A stretch of DNA of 64,000 nt from Ovis canadensis (lineage: Eukaryota; Chordata; Mammalia; Artiodactyla; Bovidae): positions 23,104,501 through 23,168,500 of the forward strand of contig NC_091255.1 of NCBI RefSeq assembly GCF_042477335.2, given 5' to 3'. The notes under the pieces were generated by a model that saw only the letters and a program-made list of their open reading frames with translations, searched no databases and was not told the origin of the DNA. Positions 27,601 through 39,600 of the stretch are shown piece by piece (the stretch's first letter is position 1; each line of letters starts with the position of its first letter). A program made the translations under genes and the position numbers.

Positions 27601-30600
27601 GGGAGTTACCCTCCTCTTGCAGCAAAGTGTTTCCTCATTCTAAATACATATTTACTTTCAACAAAATGGACTAATAAAATTGGCCTCTAAAGGTAAGTTT
27701 AGCTCTAATTCCTCAGAAAAGGTTTTACCATATGAATCTGGACAGATATCAAAGGGATCAGCACCTCTTAAATTAATATTATAGTGGAAATTCCTGGAGG
27801 TCTAGTGATTTGGACTCCATGCTCTCACTGCCAAGGGCCGGTGTTCAATCCCTGGTTAGGGAACTAAGTACACGGCGATGGTATAGTGATGCACATAGCT
27901 ACCTTCCTGGTCAGGGAACTAAGATCCACAAGCAAGGCTCCGTCCACCAAAAAAGTAATCAGATTTTCACTGACATTTTACCCTCCGATTTCAAAGTCAT
28001 TTCTCCAGATGCTCTGGTGCTTTCACATTTAGGATGCCCTTCTGAAGCGAGCTATGAGAAAACTACTTGGGTAGAACCAGGGAGCATCAACTCCTTCTCC
28101 AAGTGGTTCTGATAGCTGCTGGTGCAGTGCTGCCACCATGTGGGGCAACTTCTGAAAAAGTGGAACGAAATTCCCCCTTAAGAGCAGAAAATTGGACTCA
28201 TACCTATCATGGGAATAAAAGGGTTCAGGGGATTTCCTTTTAAAACAGTCGTCAGATAATTAAGGCTTTATCTGTTCAAAATTTTAACCATTTTCAGAAA
28301 ACCAAACAGTCCTAAATATGTATGTGCATATATGTATTTAAATTATATCATGTATATACACACCCATGGAGGCAGTAACCACTGATGGGTACTAGGGCTC
28401 AGAACCAGGTTAGAATTCTGGCCACAGTACCACTAGCTGAGTGATGCTGGGATTATCCTTTAGCTTTTCCAAGTGAGAGTCCCTTGGACTACAAGGAGAT
28501 CCAACCAGTCCATCCTAAAGGAGATCAGTCCTGGGTATTCATTGGTAGGACTGATGTTGAAGCTGAAACTCCAATACTTTGGCCACCTAATGCGAAGAAC
28601 TGACTCATCTGAAAAGACCCTGATGCTGGGGAAGACTGAGGGCAGGAGGAGAAGGGGACAACAGCGAAAGAGATGGCTGGATGGGATCACCAACTCGATA
28701 GACACAGGTTTGGGTGGACTCCGGGAGTTGGTGATGGACAGGGAGGCCTGGTGTGCTGCGGTTCATGGGGTCGCAAAGAGTCGGACACAACCGAGCGACT
28801 GAACTGAACTGAAGTATACGCTACTTGATCTCTATCATAGAATAACTTCTAGTTCAGAAGATGGGCGAACTACTTAAAAAAAAACACCTTAAGTAAAAGC
28901 ACCTATCACTATGCCTGACATGGAATGCACTTTCATCTTTTTAAAATTACTCATTTATTGGCTGCCCCGGGTCTTCTGTCGCTGCGCACGAGGGCTACAA
29001 GTGAAGTGGGGGCTCCTCTCCAGCTGCGCTGCACATAGTCGTGGTGGCTTCTCTCACTATGGAGCACAGGCTCTAGGCAGGAGGGCTCAGTTGTGGCCCA
29101 AGGGCTTAGCTGCTCCGCGGCAAATGGGATTTTCTCAGACCAGATATCGAACCCCTGCATTGCTAGGCAGATTCCCAACCGCTGGACCATCCGAGAAGCC
29201 TCTCTTTTTTTCTTAATGGTATTAGGAAGGTCATCATTAGCCTTAGGACCTTCTCAGATGTTTGATTTACTATACCTTCCATTCCACCACTAGATACTGG
29301 AATTTACTTCACATTCTTACACTCATTCATTTCTTATCAGCAGCATTTGACCCAACTGATAAAAAGGAGAACCAAAAAAAAAAAGAGGTATTCCACTCTC
29401 AAGCTTGTACAGGTAGAGTGGGCATCTGAGAATGAATGCCTTCTTAAATTCTGCCTCCTGGGCACCTTCTTAACAAGATGTCGAACGAAGGAAATAAGAA
29501 AAATTTCCCATTTAGAGGGCAGCAGGGTCCACCAATTTAATAATCCCTAATGCTAACACTTGTTCTAGGAAAATCTTCAAGATACAGTAAAACATAAGGC
29601 ATTCCTGAAAGAGTTTCTCACAATTCTCCTAAGAAGCCTTAAATTTTCTCTAAAAGTTTTCTCAAAGATACTTGTGAAAATCTCCTCAAATCATCTCGAT
29701 TTGTTGCATAAAAACACATTAAGATTATTAAAGGTTATTGTTAATTATGACACATTAAATTCAAATAGAGACCCATTCATGTGTGACATCTTTAAGTTAC
29801 CCATACATAAGCAGGGGGTAGGAGAAGAAAACAGGTAAAACAAACTAGCATGTATTAATAATTATTGAATCTGGTGATGGTAACTGAGTTCACTTTATTT
29901 ACTCATATAGTAACTCTAATTATGAAGATGTTTGAGAATTCCTATAATGAAAAGTATAAATAAATAAATGGCATGTATATACTATTTGTATATTAGGACT
30001 TGGTTTTCAGCTCAGTAGGGTACAAGACAGACAATCTTTGGGTCCCCTGGAAATCATGCTTCACATACCTAATCTATGGCTCAATGTCCCAAAGATTTAT
30101 TTTAAACATGCTTTTTAAAGAGTCCCATCTTAAATACTGCTGTCTCATACAAAAGTGGAAACACATTACCATTGGATTTGAATCTGCTATGAGATCCCGC
30201 AGAGAATCCAGAAATCCCTGATCTTCCACCATCTGGGCATTGATGTCATGGAGTTTTGCCACACAGACTGCTGCTGTCTTCCGGACATAGGGATCTTCAT
30301 CCTTTAAGCACTTGCGGAGGGGCTCACAGAGATACTCTGTAATCTTGTCCACCCGGATGCACCCCATGGTTCTGACTGCCAAGGCTCGAATCAGAGGATT
30401 GGGATCTTCGCAGTCCTACAGACAACAATCATTGACAACTATTGGTGTACATGGTGTCTAAAACCTAACAGACTGATTTCCATAAGCCACAAAAGAATAT
30501 TTAATTAATGTACATTTCCAGTTATATTCTACATCAGAACCCATATTTTGCAAGTATAAAATTTAGTTGCCTATTCAAAGAGATTAGGCTAGGAATTCAT

Positions 30601-33600
30601 TTAACTGTTTTAACACGCCCTGTAGGATCCGTTCCAGAGCTGGGCAGAAGCTCAGACAGCTGGTATTACTATCCTCATGGCCGTTAGTGACCTGCCCTAA
30701 AAAGAGAAAAGGGCTTTGGGCTTGTATTCTGCCACAGGTAAAGATCAGAAACTGGAAAGATGTGTCCCACTCCACAAGTATCAAGCAAGGAGAAAAGAGG
30801 GCTGGATATATCTGGGGCCTACAGCCAAGAAAACAAAGGAGATTCCAGAAGCTGGCCTGGGCTGCCCAGAAGTTCCTTAAATGAAGCAGCAGAGAGGTCC
30901 GCTGAAATCCTGATTAACATACATTCTCCTTTCCTAGCAAGTGCCTCCAAATACAGTACAAATATTAAGAGAACACTTACCATGAAGGAATACCCCTTAA
31001 ATTGCCCTGTATTAAAAAATTTTATATGCACAAGCTAACTTTCAAAAAATGTAACCTAAATTCTTTCCAATGATATCATACATCTATGAATCACCAGACA
31101 GAATGTTATTTTGATTCTGTACATTTTTAAGCTAAACATACATTTTAAGCTAAACATAAACAAAAAAAAAATTCCATGAGAAGAAAGCATAATGTGTATT
31201 TTTTCAGAACAATTTAATAGCAGCTAATTTTAGAAATGCCGTCTGATTTTTGCTTCTAATGTACCCTGAATTCCAGACAGAGGAAAAAAACAAGAAGCAA
31301 ACAAAACAAAAAATCCCAGTTTCTAATAGAAACAACCTTATTACGTTCATCATATCTAATCATATGAGAAATTTAACTGTATATACAATAGTATTAAGGA
31401 CTTTCTTTGATGGTCAGTTGATTAAATGATTTTTCATCCTTAGAATGTTTGGAATTTGCTTTAAAATCATCCAGCAGGAGAGGAGGTGGGGATCAGGAAA
31501 GCATGTATGGAGAGTATAAGTTAAACAAGACTGGTCATAGGCTGGTAACTACTGAAACTACAAGGTGAATATTTAGGAACTTACTATACTATTTCCTCTA
31601 CTTGAGTATGTTTGAAAATTTCCATAACAACAACAAAAAAAGTTAATCAACTGCTGTAATACTTATTAAAACAAAACTAAAAGGCAGCTTCTATAGTTCC
31701 CACTACTTCTGAAACATAAGCATACTTTCTACAAAGAAACAGATAAGGCCCCAGGTTACCGACACTAAAATGATATGCCCAACCTTTGTCTGCCATGGAG
31801 GGTTAAGAGTGACATTTCACCTGGCTTTCTTCTCCCATCTGGCAAGGATATACCAAGCCCAGCTGACAGAAGGCTCACCATATGGTCTAAACTGGATGAC
31901 AAATGCCAGCATACAGAATGCTTAAATCATGAACATTCCTACTTGTCACCAGTACTTCTCCAGAAGCCCTCTTTTGGAACAGAGGTTGCTTATGTGCAAT
32001 GCAGACGCTAACCATATCAAGAGACACTTCTTTTTTTTTTTTTTTAAGAGACACTTCTTAAAAGGCTTTCTGAGATAGAAGAAACTGTTCTTGAGTCCCT
32101 AAGAAAAAGTTACCTTCACAAAGCTGTTGACAGCCATGATGGCCATGTCTGGCTGACTCTTGGCATAATTCATCAAGTAGAGATACACCAGCTTCTTCAG
32201 TTCCAGATTGTCCGTCTGCATACAGTTCACTACATCTGGAAAGAGAGAACTGAGGAGAGAGAAAGGGAAGGTGAATTGATATTGGTGCCAAGATGTTAGA
32301 TAGAACACAAAGAAAAAGCCTTAATTTAAAAAGTAATCTGATGAGAGGACGAATGCAGTGATAATATCACAGAAATGAATTACTAAAGAAACTACAGTAA
32401 TGGTCTCAAGAAGATACTGAAAACTAGATTTTTTAAAAACCTTTTACTTTGAAAATTTTCGAAGTGGAAACAGCAGTTTAATGAACCTGATGCATCCATC
32501 ACCCAACTGTAAATATTGATACATATCTGATCTTGTTTCATATACAACCTCAACCCACTTTCCCTCCCCCAGTCCCTACCCCATCTAACTGCTCTAAACC
32601 GTTTCTAAACGAATCCTACATATACATCTTAGCGTTATTTCTTTACAAATTTTTTTAAAAATCACTATGTCACACAAAAAAGTTAACAGTATTCTTCAGA
32701 CCAATTCTTTGCAGTTTCAAAGCACTACAGTTGCTATGCTTTTCAATGTGCATATTCTTCCATCTCTAACCAGTGGGAACTTATTTGGTTGGTGTCTTTA
32801 TTAAAACAGTTGTCAGATAAGGCCTTTGTTCAAAATTTTAACCATTTTCAGAAAACAAAACAGTCCTGAACATGTGTGTGTATGCATGCTTAGTCTCCCA
32901 GGCATGTCCAACTCTTTGCGACCCTATGACTACAGCCCACCAGCTCCTCTGTCCATGGGATTCTGCAGGCAAGAATACTGGAATGGCTAGCCATTTCCTT
33001 CTCCAGGGAATCTTCCCAACCCAGGGATTGAACCTGAATCTTTTGCATCTCCTGCACTGACAGGAGGATTCTGTACCAGATGAGCCACGAGGGAAGCCCA
33101 TGTGTATGCATCTACAGATTTAAACTCTATTATATACATACACCATGAAGGCAGTGACCAGTAATGGGTACTGGAACCCAGAACTAGGTTAGAACCCTGG
33201 CTACATTACCACTAGCTGTATGAGTTTGGGATTATTCTTTAGCCCTCTGAGCATACCTTTCTTGACCTCTAACATGGAATAACTTATAATTCAGAATAAC
33301 CTCTAGTTCAGAAGATATGAGAACTATTAAAAAAAACAAAAACACTGTTAAAACATCTATCACCGTGCCTGACACAATGCACTTAAATTTGATTCTCCCT
33401 TTTCTTAATGACATTAGAAGGTCATCATGAGCCTTAGAACTTTCTCAGATGTTTGTGTTAAAACAACATTCCAACACGAGATGCTGGAATTTACTTCTTG
33501 CACTCATCCATTTCTTATCAGCAGCGTTTGACTCAACTGATAAAAAGAAAATAAATGGGCTTCATATTAACATAAATATTTTATAAGGTAAAAAACTATT

Positions 33601-36600
33601 TTACTTTTCTAAAAAAATTAAGATGACATTGTTTTAGTTTCTGCAAATCTCTTTAATGTCTAGTTTAAGCAAAAATTGAGTCCCAGTCTCAGGGTCATGG
33701 GTTCAAGCCCCATGTTGGGTGTGGCTTTGGGCTTCCCTGGTGACTCAGACAGTAAAGAATCTGCCTGTAATACAGGAGATCCCTGGGTCGGGAAGATCCC
33801 CTAGAGAAGGCAATGGCAACCCACTCCAGTCTTCTTGCCCAGGAAATCCTATGGACAGAGAGCTAGTCCATGGGGTTGCAAAGAGTCAAACACAACTGAG
33901 TGACTAACACTTTCACTCACTTTTCACTTTCACTTATGCAAAAACAGCTGTATTCTCACATCTGCTCCTGCATTCAACCCGTTGCAGAATATTGTTTTAA
34001 CTGAAGTATAAAGAAGAAAACACATCTTCACACACATATATAAATTGCAAAATGGAGTATTTTAATAGCTTTTTCATATAACTGGGTGTTCTTCTTTGAC
34101 ACATTCAGTCAGTTCCGTTCATTTATTCAGTTCAGTTGCTCAGTCATGTCTGACTCTTTGTGACCCCATGAACTGCAGCACACCAGGCCTCCCTGTCCAT
34201 CACCAACTCCTGGAATCCACCCAAATCCATGTCCACTGAGTCAGTGATGCCATCCAGTCATCTCATCCTCTGTTGTCCCCTTCTCCTGCCCTCAGTCTTT
34301 TCCAGCATCAGGGTCTTTTCAAATGAGTCAGCTCTTTGCATCAGGTGGCCAAAGTTTTGGAGTTTCAGCTTCAACATCAGCCCTACCAATGAACACCCAG
34401 GACTGATCTCCTTTAGGATGGACTGATTGGATCTCCTTGCAGTCCAAGGGACTCTCAAGAGTCTTCCCCAACGCCACAGCTCAAAAGCATCAATTCTTCT
34501 GCACTCAGCTTTCTTTATAGTCCAACTCTCATAGCCATACAGGACCACTGGAAAAACCATAGCCTTGACTAGACAGACCTTTGTTGGCAAAGTAATGTCT
34601 CTGCTTTGACACATTAAAGTCAGACAAATGATCATTTTTCTTTTGTTTTTTTTTTTTATCCACAAATCACAGTTTCTTAAAAGTTAGGTGCAATATGGAA
34701 TCTGAAACCATACTGATAAACTTTCTTTACTTGATTGAATTAAAATCCATTCATTTATCATTTATTTTGAATGGATCTTTTACCCATGCATAATTTTATG
34801 ATATATGTACTGGTTATTTGGAAAACATTGGTTCAATGAGTTATGCAGGTCATCTCTAGGTTGTCATATTTCATTCAGTTCAGTTCAGTTGCTCAGTCAT
34901 GTCTGATTCTTTGCGAACCCATGCAGCATGCCAGGTCTCCCTGTCCATCACCAACTCCTGGAGTTTACTCAAACTCATGACCAGCAAGTTGGTGATGCCA
35001 TCCAGCCATCTCATCCTCTGTTGTCCCCTTCTCCTTCTGCCCCCAATCCCTCCCAGCATCAGGGTCTTTTCCAATGAGTCAACTCTTTGCATGAGATGGC
35101 CAAAGTATTGGAGTTTCAGCCTCAGCAACAGTCCTTCCAATGAACACCCAGGACTGGTCTCCTTTAGGATGGACTGGTTGGATCTCCTTGCAGTCTAAGG
35201 GACTCTCAATAGTCTTCTCCAGAATCACAGTTCAAAAGCATCAATTCTTCAGCGCTCAGCTTTCTTCACAGTTCAACTCTCACATCCATACATGACCACT
35301 GGATAAACCACAGCCTTGACTAGATGGACCTTTGTTGGCAAAGTAATGTCTCTGATTTTGAATATGCTATCTAGGTTGGTCGTAACTTTCCTTCCAAGGA
35401 GTAAGCGTCTTTTAATTCCAGGGCTGCAATCACCATCTGCAGTGATTTGGAGCCCCAAAAAATAAAGTCTGACACTGTTTCCCCATCTATTTCCCATGAA
35501 GTGATGGGACCAGATGCCATGATCTTAGTTTTCTGAATGTTGCGCTTTAAGCCAACTTTTTCACTCTTCTCTTTCACTTTCATCAAGAGGCTTTTTAGTT
35601 CCTCCTCATCTTCTGCCCAGCACCAAATAATCACATTCATTAATTTCACCACCAATCTCAGAAAAATCTCTAAGTATTAGAAACTATCAAGCTCATGATG
35701 GGAGACACAAATTTTCCAACACTCTAATTTTTAAAGTCGAAATGTATCTACTGTCAGATTTTTTCCTGTGAAGTGACAGGTTCACTTTGTTCATTTTTTA
35801 TAAAATGTCTCCCAAATATTAAGTCTGATTAACCATAATTTTGTCTGTCAATCATTCTTTCGAATAGAATGGTATTCCCAAGTCAAACAATTATACAAGG
35901 GCTTTTTTTCAAATCAACCGTCACACTCTGCTATGCAGAAGTACTTTATGCAAATTCCTGTTTCATCACACGGAATACTAAAAATACCTGAACTCAGATT
36001 CAAGGTTTACTGAAATAAATTTGTAGTGCTTCATGAAGGACAGTCCTAAGTGAAACTGCCCTTTTTCCTGGAAGCACACAGTGGTAAAGGATACAGTGAC
36101 TACTGTTATGGTCTGGCACACTCCTTTCATTCAGAATATAGCACCAGCCGTGCAAATATCAACACATTGAAAAGGGCAAATAAGACCTAAGTATTATTAC
36201 AATAATAGCTTTGACCTCATGGAATTCATGGAAAGGATATCAGGAATTCTCAGGGGCCTGCAGACTATCCTTACTTATTTCCAAATGGCCCTGCTAAATT
36301 ACAGGGAAAAAAGAGGGAGAAAAAAAAATAGACCATTTGGATTTTATTACCATTGATTTTCATCTTGAATTCTGCAACTCAATGCAGAGTTGTACAGTTG
36401 AGGCACTGGCGTGAGCCAATTAAACTACACATGGGCTTCTGTTCCTCTGTATATTTTTATCATCTAAAACTACCTTAGCAACAGATTTGTGATTTTGCCA
36501 GCTCTCAGGAGGTTTCATGCTAGATCTGTATGCAAACGAAATCAAACTGGTTTCACTCTTTTAAAAACACCACACTTGGTCACAGCGTTAATATAAAATT

Positions 36601-39600
36601 AACTACACTTTCTAATGTTTTCAGTGGGACAAACTAATTCTTATACATTCTTATTGTAATGGCCTTAAATGAAAAGCAGTAAAAGCCACTGGAGTAAGAG
36701 TCTAAAGTGAGCAAAACAGGAGAGGTCACCCTTACCTAACATCTTTCCCCACAGTCATAGCAGCAATCACTTTCTTCACAGCCTCCTTCCTCTTTTCTTT
36801 CTTTTCATTGTTGAGTTCAGCCTTTAATTCAAAGATTTCTCCTAGAAGAGAACAAACAGATGAGGTCCCAGGGTCAGAAAATTAGAGCACAACACTGCAC
36901 TATGTAAAGTAAACACCACAGCAGCTAACCAGAGGCAAGGCTGCAACGGAAACAAGATTTTAAAAACAGCAAAGACGTGGCATCTTTCTGCAATGGGGAG
37001 AGAATGGCATCTGAGGGATGATCTCCCATCAGAATTTCCAAGTCCTGAGGAAAAAATAAATGTAGACAGGAAACAAGTTCACAAATCAATGTTTTCAAAC
37101 CAGAAGAGTCTTTTCATTCACTACTCTCAACTCCACAAAGTGAGGATCCAAGGTCACAGAGCTAGCGAGTAACAGAACTGGCCTTAGAATGGTTTCTCCC
37201 AACTTTTTTAACTTAAGAATTTTCCAACATTGTCTACAAATTCTTATCTGGGAGGGATCTAAAAATACCAATGCTCAGGCTCCATTCTGAACCAAGTAAA
37301 TCAGACTTTCAGACAGTGAAACTCCTATGTCCATATTTTTTAAAGTTTCCCCAAGTGATTCTAATTGTACACAGTTGACAATCACTGCTCTAATCAGTAC
37401 TTTAAGATGTCAATGGGATTTAAAGCCCTATCCTGTTCAATCAAGCTAGCAACAGAAATAATCATCCTGAAGCTTCAAGAATGGTACAAACCAGTCATTT
37501 CTAAATGTACACTCTTCAGTGGCTGCTCAAGCTCTGCACTGTGAAATGCCAGGACTGTCACTACTATTTTAAGGCCGAGGTTCACCTACCTTAAGAAAGC
37601 TGGAGCCGAAATAAGAAGATAACAACTCTGGTTTTAAAAGAAAGAAAATATACTGTAACACTATGAAAAAGGTGACTACTGCCACTTCCACTTCCCATCT
37701 AGAGTACTGCCTCATTTTCTTTCACTGTTCTTGACGTTCATTTCAGCCTCGCTCACCAGTATAGAAATAGTGGGGGCAGCCAACAATGTGATCTGCTGAA
37801 GCCTCTAAATGAGAAGGATGAAACCAGTAAGAAGCACAGAAGATAAGAACTAAAAAAGCTTGTTATATCAAGATCTACTGCCAACAAAGCAAACAAATTT
37901 TGAAAACTATCACCCCTTTATTTGACAGCTGCTATAAAAATAGCACAGACAGAAAAGCTGGGCCCTTGAAAGAGTCATCCTCTTCTCCAAGTCCTCTGCT
38001 GCCAAATCCAGCTCTCAGGGTTCCCCCATCATTTACTTCTGGGAAAAGTAAAGAACAAGCAGCAGGGTTTCAGAAAATCTGAATTGTGAATAGCAGCAGG
38101 AGTAGAAGAATCAAAACAGGATGTAACTGAAATTATTCCAACTCCAATAGCATAAATTTAAAGAGTATGCTCCATGGCAGTTCTGGTGGGTGTTACAGGA
38201 AGTAAAAGGAACACTATCCATTTTTTAAAATGTGGTATTTACTCAGTCGTGATTCATCTGTAAGTCTCAAACTCGTACAAAAATCCCTGAATTTAAAAAA
38301 AGGTTACCAGGACCCATTATAAGAGAAGGTTTGAAGAATTAGGTGAGTTTTAAAATTACATCTTTTTGTATCATTATACACAACATCTGGGCTCCCCTTG
38401 TGGCTCAGCTGGTAAAGAATCTGCCTGCAATGTGGGAGACCTGGGTTTGATCCCTGGGTTGGCAAGAGCCCCTGGAGAAGGGAAAGGCTACCCTCTCCAG
38501 TATTCTGGTCTGGAGAATTCCATGCACTGAGGGGTCACAAAGAGTCAACATGACTAAGCGACTTTCACTTTGACTTTCATACAACATCTAGGTCATCAAA
38601 GCACACAAAATGTTTACAGAAGAAATAAATTCATTTCAGAATAAGAGAATCAGAAATAAAGCTGAAAATGAATGACCGGGGCTAAAGGATTTTCTAAGGT
38701 GTAAGCAATATAAACAGGAAGAAGCTGGGTGGAGCCGAGAGGCACTAAGTGAGGCAAGGTATCTCATACATACTACCGCTTTATTAAACTCTTACCTTTC
38801 CCCCTTCTTTTCTTCCCTTCATCAACTCTACCAAGCAGCTAGCAATAGCTCTCAATCTCAGCTAAACACTGGAAAAATCTGGGGAGCTTTTAAAAATCCC
38901 ATCAAAGTCATATCCCAGACCAAAGAAATAAGGACATGTGCAGGGGAAGACTGGACATCACCTCTTCTCTTTCGCTGGGCCATTTCAATGTGTCAGCAAG
39001 GTTGAAAACCATGGACTAGCAGCTGACGTAATAAGCAGTGCTCTATGGTGTTTTCTGTATTACAGTGGAAGAGCCTGTTTAAAAGAAAGTGAAGTTGCTC
39101 AGTCGTGTCCGACTCTTTGTGACCCCATGGACTGTAACCTACCAGGCTCCTCCCTCCATGGGATTCTCCGGGCAAGAGTACTGGAGTGGGTTGCCATTTC
39201 CTTCTCCAGGGGATCTTCCTGACCCAGGGATCGAACCCAGGTCTCCCGCATTCCAGGCAGACGCCTTAACCTCAACCACCAGGCTGTATCCTTGTTTACC
39301 CTTAATTAACTCCAAATGACAGAACAAATGACAAATATGCGTGGGCTTTCTAGATAACTTTCTGGTGCTCCAGGCACTGTACCTGCCCTCCCATTTTCTT
39401 TTTCTTTTGAAAGCATTTTAATCTTACAGAAAATCTGTAAAATTCCCCGGTTTCTAATGTTATACCACATTTGCTTTATCATACTTATATATATATAACA
39501 TTTTTCTGATTCATTCAACAAACTGTAGACATCACGTCTCTTTAGCCCTAAATTATATCAGTGTGTAATTTCTAAGAATAAGGAATTACATTACATAACC

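Larger units (their letters stand above)
28239..29372. repeat. Intragenic duplication, copy 1 (intron 5)
   Basis: Direct-orientation partner of 32799-33551. Shared blocks are 28241-28320 with 32801-32873, 28355-28463 with 33138-33243, 28826-28937 with 33263-33400, and 29208-29372 with 33404-33551. By eye the identity is about 85-90%. The shared DNA includes a MIR core (CACTAGCTGAGTGATGCTGG) and an L2 piece (TTATCAGCAGCATTTGACC). This copy is split by a BovB end and a CHR-2 SINE that copy 2 lacks. Confidence 0.85.
19020..30169 (-). other. AP2B1: AP2B1 intron 5 (11 kb)
   Basis: The largest intron in view. It holds CHR SINEs, BovB ends, several MIRs, a MaLR LTR, an L1 3' end, a MER58-like element and the first copy of an intragenic duplication (28239-29372). 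The stretches 20,290-21,290, 22,430-24,080, 25,000-26,040, 26,950-27,780 and 29,380-30,160 show no recognisable gene or element beyond A-runs. Confidence 0.7.
32250..36735 (-). other. AP2B1: AP2B1 intron 3
   Basis: It holds duplication copy 2, a tRNA-Lys fragment, a Bov-tA and two antisense BovB ends. From 35,650 to 36,730 nothing beyond ordinary AT-rich intron is seen. Confidence 0.7.
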
